Shown: piece by piece, positions 7,401 to 16,525 of the stretch | Layout: each line of letters opens with the position of its first letter | Position numbering within the stretch: position 1 is the first letter of the stretch | Assembly: GCF_005049045.1 (NCBI RefSeq) | Contig: NZ_SUPK01000003.1 | Location: forward strand, 310,001-374,000 | Origin: Cohnella pontilimi | Lineage (GTDB): Bacteria; Bacillota; Bacilli; Paenibacillales; Paenibacillaceae | DNA length: 64,000 nt | Direction: 5' to 3' | Translations under genes and position numbers: made by a program | The notes under the pieces: generated by a model | Told to the model about the DNA's origin: nothing | Database searches by the model: none | The model's input: only the letters and a program-made list of their open reading frames with translations

Positions 7401-8915
7401 TCAATGAAGCTGTACATTTTTCAATTCGGGGTAACTTTGAAGCAAGGAGTCTAGGGAGACTTTCGCGTTCCCCAAATGCCGGTCGAAGAAGGTGGACACG
7501 ACGGCGCTCGAGATGACGAGACATCGCTCCGGGTTAACACTCCCATGTATTCCGATCACCTCGCGTACCTTGCCGATCCCGAAGATTAGGCCTAAGTCGG
7601 TGAACAACAAGTGATCGCTTCCTTCAATTGCGTATAAGTTACCTGACGCCTTCAAGACGTCGGCAAGTCCTCGCGCATATTCAACCGATCGCTCGTAAAC
7701 GGCTTCATATGCTTCCTTACTGCCGTACATCGAGACGGTAATTTCTTGATCGAGCTGCGGCATATCATCATACTTCTGCAGGAGACTTTCCCGTTTCTCA
7801 ATCGATTGAAGATGATTATACGTGTTCGCCACCATGAGATAGGGGGCCATCGGGACACTGTCAAGTTTAGGTGTCACAAACACGCGCCCATCCAAGTTGA
7901 CGGCCGCCTTCACTCGGGGTTCGTTGATGGCCAAATTATAAGCAACCGCTCCGCCGACGGAATGGCCGATTGCTCCGATATGATCCATATCCAGCTTGCC
8001 TTTGAACATCGACTCCATTCGGCCGGCATTCATATCTCCCAACTCGTTGATGACGAACTTAGAATCGTCGAACATAATCTTCGTTAGAACTTCGCCGGGA
8101 TCCCCTTCGCTAAAATCGGTCGCCGCATCGCTATGATGTACGATTCTATCCGGGAACGCCGTCATGGCGGATATATACGTATGATCGATCGCGACAACCA
8201 CATAGCCATGACTGGCGAGGTCCTCGCTCAGGGCTGCTTGGACTTCCATGGAAGCTCCTGCTCCGTGGGAGAACAGTATGACCGGGTATTTCGCTTGCTG
8301 ATCGGAAAGCGCGAGATCCTCTTTGGAATGCGTCTTTACCAGTTTCAGGTGGTCCAACACGAAAGACGGCAGCCCTTGATAAAACTCGGTAAACGCCCGG
8401 ATCTGCTCCTGATCGCCACGGAAATAACGTGCATAAGGCTTGGAGTTTTCCTTCTTGGCGGGATAATACACTTTCACCATCAACTCGCGCTTTGTCGGTG
8501 TTTTGTCCAGAAACGGATCGTTACGCTTTTCATCGACAAGATGGACGTACTTCACTCCAACGGTATAGCTGCCGGTCGGCTTGGGCAGCGCAAATACAGG
8601 AAGTGCATATGTGAGGAAAAAAGAAATGGCAAGAATGACTATTGAAAAAAGAAGCGTGACCGCTTTTATTAGTCTGGGAGTTTTGACCGCGCAAAACTTC
8701 GTGCTCGATTTGATCAAGGCATAGATGGCTAACAACCCGACAAACAGATACGAGAATGCCATCTGGTAACGGAACCCTTCCACGATCCCGTGCAGTATGA
8801 GTACGGCCGCGTTTGCCCCGGCAGTACCTAGCCATACATTCTTTGAGTGCTTGCCATTGCTCAGCAGCAATGAGAGCACATTGATGGCGATCAAGATGAA
8901 TTCCAATGTCCTCAT
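7401..8915 (-). CDS. Membrane-anchored alpha/beta hydrolase (PAF-acetylhydrolase-like)
   Basis: A 504-residue protein. The first 110 residues contain three or four hydrophobic membrane segments (about 3-19, 33-50, 55-70 and 84-110). The rest is an alpha/beta hydrolase domain resembling platelet-activating-factor acetylhydrolase and dienelactone hydrolase relatives: oxyanion region FSHGAG (216-220), nucleophile elbow GHSVGG with Ser319, and a late GSDH that can supply the histidine. It probably hydrolyses an ester at the membrane surface; the substrate is unknown. It is the last gene after an ABC exporter pair (30-bp gap), so it may belong to that two-component-controlled unit, perhaps for lipid or drug detoxification (inference). 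Confidence 0.8.
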   Translation of the reverse strand: MRTLEFILIAINVLSLLLSNGKHSKNVWLGTAGANAAVLILHGIVEGFRYQMAFSYLFVGLLAIYALIKSSTKFCAVKTPRLIKAVTLLFSIVILAISFFLTYALPVFALPKPTGSYTVGVKYVHLVDEKRNDPFLDKTPTKRELMVKVYYPAKKENSKPYARYFRGDQEQIRAFTEFYQGLPSFVLDHLKLVKTHSKEDLALSDQQAKYPVILFSHGAGASMEVQAALSEDLASHGYVVVAIDHTYISAMTAFPDRIVHHSDAATDFSEGDPGEVLTKIMFDDSKFVINELGDMNAGRMESMFKGKLDMDHIGAIGHSVGGAVAYNLAINEPRVKAAVNLDGRVFVTPKLDSVPMAPYLMVANTYNHLQSIEKRESLLQKYDDMPQLDQEITVSMYGSKEAYEAVYERSVEYARGLADVLKASGNLYAIEGSDHLLFTDLGLIFGIGKVREVIGIHGSVNPERCLVISSAVVSTFFDRHLGNAKVSLDSLLQSYPELKNVQLH

Positions 8916-8945
8916 CGGATGAACTCCTATCCAGGTTTTATATGC

Positions 8946-9728
8946 TTAAGAACCGCTATGCACGTCGTGCTTGGAGTAATAGACGATACTGTAGAGCAGT
9001 CCGGCAAGGAACGTAATCGACAGGATCGACAGTGCCGGGACCGCGAACGGATTGGGTCCGTCGTTGTCGGCGATGCCTTGGGCGAGGTCTCGGACCGGCC
9101 AGAACGGGGTGAGCCAAGGGAACATAATGTTTTGGCGCCCGTGTCCGATTTCGCCGATGACGGTAACGATTGTCGTGAATACGCCGAGCACTGCCGTCGG
9201 GATGACGTTCTTCCCAACCATGCTAACCGCTGCCGCTACAGGTATCGTACCGAACGAGAGGATGCAGATCAGCGCGTTCGTTTTCAGCCCAGTCCAGATC
9301 ATATGAACGTCCACTTTGTTATTCAGAAGCATGAGAAAGACGACGATAAATACCGATGCGCATGACAGCACGGTCGTCATCACGATCTGCAAGAACACGA
9401 CCGCCAGCTTAGCCATAAGGATGTTCACGCGCGAGACAGGGTAGGAGAATAGTTGGTTGATCGTCCGTTCCTGATACTCACGTGCGAAGATGTAGGCGGT
9501 AATCAGGGCGAATATGGCCGGACCCATCATGATGAGAAACATCCCTTGGCGATAGAACATGTCCTGAATGTCTATGGCTGCAGACGTTCCGTCGGGGGTA
9601 ACCCTCGGCAGGAAGGCGCCCAACGTCACCAGATTGGCCGGCAGAGCACCGAGCAACACCAGCCAACGGATTTTCGAATGCCTCAGTTTGAGCAATTCCG
9701 CGTAGATTACGTTAAGCATGCGATTCAC
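8946..9728 (-). CDS. ABC transporter permease (ABC-2 type)
   Basis: A 260-residue integral membrane protein with six hydrophobic segments and the layout of ABC-2 permeases (N-terminal MNRMLNVIYAELLKLRHSKIR, then a first helix and a long external loop). It overlaps the preceding ATPase gene by 17 bases, which implies translational coupling. With that ATPase it should form an exporter or self-protection transporter of the BcrAB/lantibiotic-immunity type. GGAGG lies 8 bases before the ATG. Confidence 0.88.
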   Translation of the reverse strand: MNRMLNVIYAELLKLRHSKIRWLVLLGALPANLVTLGAFLPRVTPDGTSAAIDIQDMFYRQGMFLIMMGPAIFALITAYIFAREYQERTINQLFSYPVSRVNILMAKLAVVFLQIVMTTVLSCASVFIVVFLMLLNNKVDVHMIWTGLKTNALICILSFGTIPVAAAVSMVGKNVIPTAVLGVFTTIVTVIGEIGHGRQNIMFPWLTPFWPVRDLAQGIADNDGPNPFAVPALSILSITFLAGLLYSIVYYSKHDVHSGS

Positions 9729-10632
9729 CTCCGGTTAGTCTGAGAAAATAGTCTTCTAGACTATCCCCCGACAGCAAGATCTGTTTCACGCCTACTCCGT
9801 GGCTTATGAGTGTAAGGTTGACCTTGTCCGACTGCTCCAAATAATCGTACAGATGCACAATTCCGGGACCTGCAATGCGATAATCGGACACGCCGAGCTT
9901 CTGCTCGAGCACATAGGCCGCCTTTTTGTCGTCGTCGACCATGACCTCGAGGTAGTTCCGGGTCTTTCTCTGCAATGTGTCGTAATCGATCTCCTCAAGC
10001 AGCCAGCCGCGATGGATAATGCCGACCCGGGTAGCCAACTGCTCCACCTCGCTGAGCAAATGACTGGAAATAATAAAGGTGATGCCGCGTTGCCTGGCCA
10101 GATCGCGGAACAGCTGGCGAATTTCTTTGATTCCGCTCGGATCCAGCCCATTGGTCGGTTCGTCCAGAACAAGCAGTTCGGGATGGTGAAGCAGAGCTCG
10201 GGCAATGCCTAATCTTTGCTTCATCCCGAGCGAGTAGTTTTTCACCTTCTGATTTCGCGCATCGAGCAGTCCTACCATCGCAAGAACCTCTTCCATGATC
10301 TCTTTGTTGCCCATCCCCATCAGTCGGCGGTGGACTTCCAGATTCTCGACCGCGCTCAGGTTCAAATAAAATCCTGGATATTCGATGATGGCGCCGATTC
10401 GCTCCATCGCCCGAGCTCTGCCTCCGCTTAAGCTTTCGCCGAACAGCTCGATCTCGCCAGCCGTCGGTTTGATGAGGCCCAAAATCATGCGCAGCGTGGT
10501 CGTCTTGCCGGCGCCGTTCTGGCCGAGAAACCCGTAGATGTCACCGGACCTGATGTTCATATTCAGGTCGTTTACAACCGCCTGGTTTCCGTAGCGTTTG
10601 CTCAAGTTATTCGTTCGCAATACATAGCCCAC
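9712..10632 (-). CDS. ABC transporter ATP-binding protein (BcrA-like)
   Basis: A 306-residue ATPase. Walker A is GQNGAGKTT (about 37-45), the signature is the variant YSLGMKQRLG, and Walker B is LLVLDEPTNGLDP, followed by the H-loop region ISSHLLSE. The C-terminal 90 residues match the extra domain of BcrA-type drug or bacteriocin ABC ATPases. The GTG at 10632 has AAAGGAG at correct spacing; an upstream in-frame ATG lacks a site. The gene follows a two-component system but is separated from it by a terminator, so it has its own promoter, probably controlled by that response regulator, as in many Firmicute antibiotic-sensing modules. Confidence 0.92.
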   Translation of the reverse strand: MGYVLRTNNLSKRYGNQAVVNDLNMNIRSGDIYGFLGQNGAGKTTTLRMILGLIKPTAGEIELFGESLSGGRARAMERIGAIIEYPGFYLNLSAVENLEVHRRLMGMGNKEIMEEVLAMVGLLDARNQKVKNYSLGMKQRLGIARALLHHPELLVLDEPTNGLDPSGIKEIRQLFRDLARQRGITFIISSHLLSEVEQLATRVGIIHRGWLLEEIDYDTLQRKTRNYLEVMVDDDKKAAYVLEQKLGVSDYRIAGPGIVHLYDYLEQSDKVNLTLISHGVGVKQILLSGDSLEDYFLRLTGGESHA

Positions 10633-10720
10633 GGATATCAACTCCTTTCGAAACCCAGTGTATCCTGCACTTCTCACATGCCGTTAATAATTTCCTTACA
10701 AACTCCTTAAATCGAAAAAA

Positions 10721-10745
10721 AGCCCGATCAGATTCTGATCAGGCT
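10721..10745 (-). terminator. Terminator overlapping the end of the histidine kinase gene
   Basis: On the minus strand AGCCTGATCAGA pairs with TCTGATCGGGCT and is followed by seven T. The last codons and the TGA stop of the kinase (SLIRI-stop) lie inside the stem, so the gene ends within its own terminator. Confidence 0.85.
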
Positions 10746-11651
10746 AAACGAAAATACAGTTTTCTCATGCGGGGCACTCGTTACGGCTATGCGCCCTCCC
10801 TGTTTCTCCACAAGATTTTTCGCTATAGTGAGCCCGAGTCCGGTGCCTTGCAGAGTGCTGTTCCTCGACGCCTCGCCGGTATACAGCCGCTCGAAGATAC
10901 GAGGCAGATCCTGCTCCGCAACGCCATTGCCGCGGTCCCATACTTCCACCCAGACAACGTTCGGCTCTTCACGCAGGCTGATCCCGATCTCCTTGCCTTC
11001 ACGTCCGTAACGCAGCGCATTCGAGATAAGGTTGTTCAGGATACGGCGCAGGTGTGCGGCATCCGCTCGAACATATACCGGCTTGTCCGGAAGCTTGATA
11101 ATAGGTGTAATGTCGGCTTTCGTAAATTCGGGATAAAAGTCGAGGAGAATCTCGGGCACGAGCTCCGTCAGATTGACTCGCCCGAACTCGGGTACAGAGT
11201 CATCCGCTTCCAACCGGGCCAACTCGAAAAAATCCTGCAGCAGTGTGAGCAAAGCATCCCCCTTGCTCGCCGCTATACGAAGGAAGTCTGCTCGTTCTTC
11301 TTCGGACAGCGTCTCGTCCCGCTGCAGCGCTTCCATATAGCCGAGCAGCGAAGTCAACGGAGTACGCAGGTCGTGCGAAATATTTGCAATCAACCGTTTG
11401 CGCTCCTCCTCCAGAAATCGCATCCGATCGTATGCCTGCTGAAAGTAATCGACGAGCCGGTTCAGTTCCCCGCCCAGCTCTTGCATGGCCGGTTGTCTTG
11501 CATGCACGCGGTAGCGCATATTCATATTGCCGTTGCGTATTTCCAGCGTGGTCCAGGATATCTTCTTCAGTTCGCGCAGGAGATGGCTATATTTGAATAA
11601 TAGAAATAGGCCGACTATGAGGAAAATAAAGATAACAACCGTCTCTACCAT
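10728..11651 (-). CDS. Sensor histidine kinase
   Basis: A 307-residue kinase with a single N-terminal membrane helix (about 4-20) and almost no extracellular loop. It has a HAMP-like linker, then the H-box NISHDLRTPL with His93, N-box NNLISNALRYG, G1 DRGNGVAEQ and G2 GTGLGL. Kinases with so little outside the membrane often sense through a partner ABC transporter or inside the membrane; the adjacent ABC pair fits that model (inference). The start follows the response regulator stop by 4 bases. Confidence 0.92.
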   Translation of the reverse strand: MVETVVIFIFLIVGLFLLFKYSHLLRELKKISWTTLEIRNGNMNMRYRVHARQPAMQELGGELNRLVDYFQQAYDRMRFLEEERKRLIANISHDLRTPLTSLLGYMEALQRDETLSEEERADFLRIAASKGDALLTLLQDFFELARLEADDSVPEFGRVNLTELVPEILLDFYPEFTKADITPIIKLPDKPVYVRADAAHLRRILNNLISNALRYGREGKEIGISLREEPNVVWVEVWDRGNGVAEQDLPRIFERLYTGEASRNSTLQGTGLGLTIAKNLVEKQGGRIAVTSAPHEKTVFSFSLIRI

Positions 11652-11655
11652 TCGA

Positions 11656-12360
11656 TCACCCCTCGCCGAGCTTGTAGCCGAAGCCCCAAACCGTTTGAAT
11701 GTACACAGGGTTTGACGGGTCCTTCTCGATTTTGGTGCGGATCCGGTTTATATGGACCATGACGGTGTTGTCGTCGGACATGCTCTCTTCCTGCCAGACG
11801 GATTGGAAGATTTGAGATTTCGTAAAGACGCGGGTCGGAGCGGATAGAAAAAGCTTCAGAATCGCAAACTCTTTGGCTGTAATCGGTTTCTTCTGTCCCC
11901 CTACGGTAAGCTCGCACGTCCCGGTATCGAGCTCCAGATCTCCGTATTTCAGCACCTTCGGCACCGCTGAAGCGACATCCGCTGCGCCAAAGCCCAAATA
12001 GCGGCGCAACTGTGCCTTCACTCGTGCGAGCAGTTCACCGATCGTAAACGGCTTCGCCATATAATCGTCGGCTCCGAGCTCGAGTCCTCGTATTTTGTCC
12101 ATTTCCCGATCTCTGGCAGACAAAATGATGACCGGAATCGTCTTCGTCTCGCGGATTTTCCGCAAAATTTCCGCCCCGTCCGCAAGCGGCAGCATCATAT
12201 CGAGAATGACCAGATGGTACTCGTGTTTCGCGATTTCCGAAAGCGCGTCTTTTCCGTTATAGACGGAATGCGCTTCGTATCCCTCTTTGCTCAAGTATTT
12301 GGTCACCAGTTGATTGATTTCGATATCGTCCTCAATCACGAGAATACAAGCCGTTTGCAT
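11656..12360 (-). CDS. OmpR/PhoB-family response regulator
   Basis: A 234-residue regulator. The receiver domain has Asp54 as phospho-acceptor (VILDMMLP) with the acidic pair ED/D at 10-12 and the conserved Lys in AKPF. A linker leads to a winged-helix DNA-binding domain ending VWGFGYKLGEG. It pairs with the downstream kinase and should control the neighbouring ABC genes. A possible promoter on the minus strand has TTGTCA (12452-12447), a 15-bp spacer and extended -10 TGATAAAAT (TAAAAT at 12431-12426). Confidence 0.93.
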   Translation of the reverse strand: MQTACILVIEDDIEINQLVTKYLSKEGYEAHSVYNGKDALSEIAKHEYHLVILDMMLPLADGAEILRKIRETKTIPVIILSARDREMDKIRGLELGADDYMAKPFTIGELLARVKAQLRRYLGFGAADVASAVPKVLKYGDLELDTGTCELTVGGQKKPITAKEFAILKLFLSAPTRVFTKSQIFQSVWQEESMSDDNTVMVHINRIRTKIEKDPSNPVYIQTVWGFGYKLGEG

Positions 12361-12531
12361 CCGTATCCCCCGTTCGGCGAAATTCCGTCAGCCAGATTGG
12401 CAATTTTCCGAAAATTCAGATTTAAATTTTATCACAACTGATCAAATGACAAAACGAATCATACCGACACGGCTCTTCTTCCGCATGTTCAGATGTTTTC
12501 TGAAACTTCTATCCATTCTTATTAGTGGTCC

Positions 12532-13491
12532 TTACCCTCGCAACAGCGATTCGAGCGTTTGCTGAATTTCGTACCCTTCCGCGAAATCGACCAGTCTCGC
12601 CTTTTCTCCCCGTATCGCAGCCGCCAACTCATCCAGCAGCCCCAAAGTACGGTCGATTTCCGGCAAAGGGACTTCCGTTAGAGGTTCGTTCATTCCTCCG
12701 GCTTTGACGACATTCCAATCTTGAAGAGATAGTGTTCCTTGCGAGCCGTACATCGTGAAGGTGATGTTCTCTTTTTGAGCGATCTGGCTGAGTCCGTCGA
12801 ACAGGACCGGCACTCCCCCGTCCAACTTCGCGCTTGCGAACATCGCGGTCTCGCACAAGGCAGGATCAGCCGGATATTGAACATGGGCATTCACATCCCG
12901 GATTGGCCCCAGTATGGCCCGGATCAAATGGATGAAATGAGGGAACACCTCGCGAATGAAGCCACCCTGCTCCCGGCCGCCGATCCAATGATTTTGCTGC
13001 CACGGTCTTGGCCACGTATGAAAATGTGCCTTCAACTCTACTCGCTTCAATTCGCCTAAGAAGCCTTCCGCTATCCGTTTGGCCATTTCCGCGTACGCCG
13101 CGCGATAGTAGGTAGGGAAGTTCATCGCATGGACCACGCCTGCCGATGCCGCGGCTTCGGACATTTCCTTCGCCTCTTCTTCCGAGTTGGCGAGAGGCTT
13201 CTCGCAAAGAACATGCTTCCGTGCCTTGAGCACATCCATCACAATCCCGTGATGAAACTTGGGAGGCACCCCTACATATATGAGATCGATAGCCGGATCG
13301 TCAAGGATCGTACGATAGTCGGTTGTCCAAGCCAACCGGTGAGTTTCCGCCGCCTGTTTCACGCGTTGTTCCGATGCGTCGCAGAGGACTGCAACCTGAA
13401 AAGCCGGATGCGCCCTCAGCGCCTGAAAAACTCTCTCCCCGACTCCTCCCAATCCGATAATACCCGCTCTTATGACCTTTTGCTGATCCAT
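12532..13491 (-). CDS. Gfo/Idh/MocA family NAD(P)-dependent oxidoreductase
   Basis: A 319-residue protein. The Rossmann dinucleotide-binding motif is GIIGLGGVGERV (11-22) and the family signature CEKPLA lies near residue 96; the second half has the alpha/beta C-terminal domain with HWIGGREQGG. Members oxidise or reduce sugars, inositols or related polyols. No clear partner genes: the two-component system downstream and the repeat region upstream give no pathway hint, so the substrate stays open. Confidence 0.88.
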   Translation of the reverse strand: MDQQKVIRAGIIGLGGVGERVFQALRAHPAFQVAVLCDASEQRVKQAAETHRLAWTTDYRTILDDPAIDLIYVGVPPKFHHGIVMDVLKARKHVLCEKPLANSEEEAKEMSEAAASAGVVHAMNFPTYYRAAYAEMAKRIAEGFLGELKRVELKAHFHTWPRPWQQNHWIGGREQGGFIREVFPHFIHLIRAILGPIRDVNAHVQYPADPALCETAMFASAKLDGGVPVLFDGLSQIAQKENITFTMYGSQGTLSLQDWNVVKAGGMNEPLTEVPLPEIDRTLGLLDELAAAIRGEKARLVDFAEGYEIQQTLESLLRG

Positions 13492-13562
13492 TTTCGCCCC
13501 TGCTTTCTACGACAAGATAGTAACAGCATAAGCTTCCGGCCCCAGGCTCGTCCAATGTCCAA

Positions 13563-13657
13563 CCAACGTTCACCGTTACTAATAAGAATGCCGCGCAGTC
13601 TTACACCACACCAACCACGTTCACCGTTACTAATAAGAATGCCGCGCAGTCTTACAT
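13563..13657. repeat. Two-copy direct repeat, 51-bp period
   Basis: The block from GTTCACCGTTACTAATAAG to CAGTCTTACA occurs at 13568 and again at 13619, 51 bases apart, with almost no mismatch over about 38 bases. Part of the intergenic repeat class described under findings. Confidence 0.8.
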
Positions 13658-13699
13658 ACCAGCCGTAGTTGTGGCTTGCTTCATTAAGCCGGTGTTGTC

Positions 13700-13943
13700 A
13701 GGGTAACCCCCTGCCGGCAGCGGGTTGCTGCAACCGTTAAGAGGTTCCCATCGGCTTAAACCCCGCTGACGACGGGTTGCTGCAACCGTTAAGAGGTTCC
13801 CACCGGCTTAAACCCCCGCTGACGACGGGTTGCTGCAACCGTTAAGAGGTTCCCACCGGCTTAAACCCCTGCCGAGCGCCACCCAGCGTGGTGGTTAAGA
13901 GGTTCCCACCGGCTTAAACCCCTGCCGGCGGCGGGTTGCGGTC
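13700..13943. repeat. Tandem repeat, four to five units of 52-53 bp
   Basis: TTAAGAGGTTCCCA recurs at 13737, 13789, 13842 and 13895, a period of 52, 53 and 53. Units carry stem-forming parts: TTAAG/CTTAA around GAGGTTCCCACCGG, AACCC/GGGTT, and GGTTGCTGCAACC. The third interval is degenerate (CACCCAGCGTGGTGG replaces the GGTTGCTGCAACC part). No coding capacity seen. Confidence 0.88.
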
Positions 13944-13957
13944 GCGCTACCGCGCAC

Positions 13958-13999
13958 AAAAAGCCTCCAAACCGCGCCGTAGGCGGGATTGGAGGCTTT
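13958..13999 (-). terminator. Terminator of the fad operon
   Basis: AAAGCCTCCAA (13960-13970) pairs with TTGGAGGCTTT (13989-13999). On the minus strand the stem ends in TTTTT, immediately after the SCP2 gene stop codon. Confidence 0.8.
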
Positions 14000-14001
14000 G
14001 C

Positions 14002-14337
14002 TCAATTGCTATAATGCTTCAGCGCTTCCTGCAGCTTCAGGGCGAGACCGAGTTTGCCTTCCACCTTGAGCGAGCCGAGCATGAACGCCATCGTCGTATT
14101 GAGATCGTCGCGCAGCAGCTTCTCGAAATTCGCGTCCGACAAAATCAGCGTGCACTCGGGCGTATCCGGCGTCCCTTCCGACACCTCGACGCGGCCGTCG
14201 CGGAACTTCACTTGGAACGAGCCGCTCTCGGATAAGTCGAATTGGTACACATGCTGAAACGATCGAATCGGCTCCGGGTCGGCGTTCATTCGTTCCGCCA
14301 CGGTCCGCAGCTCGTCGATTACGGCCATCTTCTCCAC
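14002..14337 (-). CDS. SCP2 sterol-binding domain protein
   Basis: A 111-residue single-domain protein of the SCP2 type (VKFRDGRVEVSEGTPDTPECTLILSD, then the MAFMLGSLKVEGKLGLALKLQ helix). The fold has a hydrophobic tunnel that binds acyl chains or acyl-CoA. As the last gene of a beta-oxidation operon it is likely an acyl-CoA or fatty acid carrier (inference from context). It starts 12 bases after the thioesterase stop codon. Confidence 0.85.
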   Translation of the reverse strand: MEKMAVIDELRTVAERMNADPEPIRSFQHVYQFDLSESGSFQVKFRDGRVEVSEGTPDTPECTLILSDANFEKLLRDDLNTTMAFMLGSLKVEGKLGLALKLQEALKHYSN

Positions 14338-14349
14338 CTCGATCGTCGG

Positions 14350-14784
14350 TCAGTTGTCCTGCTTCTCGATGACCCGGAACGTGCCGGTTCCGAAAGCCAG
14401 CAAGTCTCCGTTGTCGTTCCTGGCGTAGGCTTGCGTCGTGACCATTTTGCGGGATATGTGCACGATTTCCGCCGTCACGATAATTTTGCCTTTCCCCGTG
14501 GGCGCCACGTAGTTCAAATTCAGATTGGTCGTGACGACGCTGTCCTGCGGTCTCGCCACCATGGCCATTAAGCCCATCGCCGAGTCGATCAAGGTCGCAT
14601 GGACGCCGCCGTGCAAAATCCCGATTAGATTCAAATGATGAGGCTTGATGTCCAGCGATACCGTGATCTGCTTTTCCGTCAACTCCACAAACTCGCAGCC
14701 CAGCAATCCCCAGAACGTGGACTCCGCTTTCTTCTGCCACCGCTCTAATTGCGGATGAATATTGGCCATGTTCATTTCCGTCAT
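14350..14784 (-). CDS. PaaI-type hotdog thioesterase
   Basis: A 144-residue hotdog-fold protein with the PaaI/YdiI signature HGGVHATLIDSAMG (about 58-71), whose Asp/Glu and Gly residues activate water against acyl-CoA thioesters. It lies between the acyl-CoA ligase and SCP2 genes in the fad operon and probably recycles CoA from stalled intermediates. A ribosome site (GGGAGGA) precedes the ATG. Confidence 0.88.
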   Translation of the reverse strand: MTEMNMANIHPQLERWQKKAESTFWGLLGCEFVELTEKQITVSLDIKPHHLNLIGILHGGVHATLIDSAMGLMAMVARPQDSVVTTNLNLNYVAPTGKGKIIVTAEIVHISRKMVTTQAYARNDNGDLLAFGTGTFRVIEKQDN

Positions 14785-14808
14785 TGCGCGTAAGTCCTCC
14801 CTTGCTGC

Positions 14809-16506
14809 TCAGCCGCTTTTTTGGTCCGTCAACTTGTCCATATCCTCTTCGATCAGCTTGCGGCGAAGCACTTTACCCGCCAGCGTCTTGGGAAGCGTTT
14901 CCCGGAACTCGTATACTTTGGGAACCTTATACGCCGCCAGCCTTTCTTTGCAAAAGCTCTTGAGCGCATCCGGATCGGGGCTGGCCCCCTTCTTCAGCAC
15001 GATGTACGCTTTTACGGTTTCGCCCCGGTAAGCATCCATAATGCCTGCAACGGCGGCTTCTTCCACATCCGGATGTTCGAACAGCACTTCTTCCACTTCT
15101 CGCGGATAAATATTGTACCCGCCCGCGATGATCATATCTTTTTGCCGGTCCATAATGTAAAAGAAGCCGTCTTCGTCCATTTTGCCCAAGTCCCCGGTCA
15201 GCAGCCACCCGTCCTTGAGCACCTTCGCGGTTTCTTCCGGCCGGTTCCAATAGCCCTTCATCACCTGGGGGCCGCGAACCGCCAGTTCGCCGATTTCTCC
15301 CGGGTTCATATCTTCCAGCGTACCTGGCTGCACGATGCGCGCCTCGGTGTCCGGAAACGGGATGCCGATGGAGCCGGACTTGCGCTTCTCCCAAATATTA
15401 TTGGCGTGCGTAACCGGGGAAGCTTCGGTCAATCCGTAGCCCTCAATCAGCTTGCCGCCGGAGAGCTCCTCGAAACGCTCCTGCACATGATGCGGCAAGG
15501 GAGCGGCCCCGCTGATGCACACGTTGATGGAGGAAAGGTCGACCTTATCGATGTCCGGATGGTTGATCACCGCCACATACATAGTAGGCGCGCCCGAGAA
15601 CGTCGTCGGTTTTTTCTTGTTGATCATTTGCAGCACTTGCTTGATTTCGAACCGGGGCAGAAGAATCATTTTGCCGGCCAAATAAACGCTCTGATTCAAA
15701 ACAACGGTAAGGCCGAACACGTGGAAAAAAGGCAGTGCCGCCAGCATGGTTTCCTTGCCCGTCTCCGCCTTGTAAAACCACATCCGGTTCTGGATCGTGT
15801 TCGCCACCAAATTGGCGTGCGTCAGCATGACGCCTTTGGCCAGCCCGGTCGTTCCGCCGGTGTACTGGACCAGGGCGAGATCCTCGTTCGCATCCACTTT
15901 CACATCCACGGGCGTGGCCGGCGACTGCTTCAGAAACTCCGTAAAGGACAGAACGCCGCCGCCGTACTGTACGGTGACCGCTTTTCCGTCCTTTCTTTGT
16001 TTCAAGCCGTACAAAATGTTTTTCGGAAATGGAAGATAATCTTGAATGGACGTCACGAGAATGTGATCAAGCGGCACTTTGTCCGTCGTTTTCTTCACCC
16101 GCTCCAGCAGCTGATCCAGCGTCACAATGATTCTGGCGCCAGAATCCGACAATTGATGCTCCAGCTCCCGGGGCATGTAGAGCGGGTTCGTCATCACGAC
16201 GATCCCGCCCATCAGCAGCGTCCCGTAGTAAGCGATCACCGTCTGAGGAACGTTGGGCAGCATGACCGCGACCCGGTCCCCCTTGCGAACGCCCAGCCGA
16301 AGCAGGGCATTCGCAAACCGGTTGGCCGAGTCCAACAACGAGCGGTACGTGACCTTTTTCCCCATAAATTCCAGGGCAACTTGATTCGGATAGCGGGCTG
16401 CGGAATCCACTAAAAATTGGGCCAGATTTTGATTCGGGTAATCGATGGTCGGCGGAACTTCCGCAGGGTAATGCTGCAACCAAGGTTTGTTCGGCATGGC
16501 CGGCAC
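14809..16506 (-). CDS. fadD: Long-chain fatty acid-CoA ligase
   Basis: A 565-residue ANL-superfamily ligase that activates fatty acids to acyl-CoA through an acyl-adenylate. The phosphate-binding loop is YTGGTTGLAKG, followed by the A5 region GYGLTEASPV, the DGWLLTGDLGKMDEDGF motif and the C-terminal catalytic lysine in LAGKVLRRKL. Length and order match Bacillus LcfA and E. coli FadD. It lies 19 bases downstream of fadE and supplies substrate to the operon's oxidation enzymes. Confidence 0.92.
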   Translation of the reverse strand: MPAMPNKPWLQHYPAEVPPTIDYPNQNLAQFLVDSAARYPNQVALEFMGKKVTYRSLLDSANRFANALLRLGVRKGDRVAVMLPNVPQTVIAYYGTLLMGGIVVMTNPLYMPRELEHQLSDSGARIIVTLDQLLERVKKTTDKVPLDHILVTSIQDYLPFPKNILYGLKQRKDGKAVTVQYGGGVLSFTEFLKQSPATPVDVKVDANEDLALVQYTGGTTGLAKGVMLTHANLVANTIQNRMWFYKAETGKETMLAALPFFHVFGLTVVLNQSVYLAGKMILLPRFEIKQVLQMINKKKPTTFSGAPTMYVAVINHPDIDKVDLSSINVCISGAAPLPHHVQERFEELSGGKLIEGYGLTEASPVTHANNIWEKRKSGSIGIPFPDTEARIVQPGTLEDMNPGEIGELAVRGPQVMKGYWNRPEETAKVLKDGWLLTGDLGKMDEDGFFYIMDRQKDMIIAGGYNIYPREVEEVLFEHPDVEEAAVAGIMDAYRGETVKAYIVLKKGASPDPDALKSFCKERLAAYKVPKVYEFRETLPKTLAGKVLRRKLIEEDMDKLTDQKSG

Positions 16507-16525
16507 CCCAATCTCACAAAGTGAG

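Noticed and set aside
7190..7417. A 75-codon minus-strand ORF across the sigma leader
   Set aside because: It crosses a strong bidirectional terminator and the sigma promoter, and has no ribosome site or family match.
14821..16413. A 530-codon plus-strand open frame across fadD
   Set aside because: It mirrors the ligase codons on the other strand and shows no domain; long antisense frames are expected in GC-rich coding sequence.
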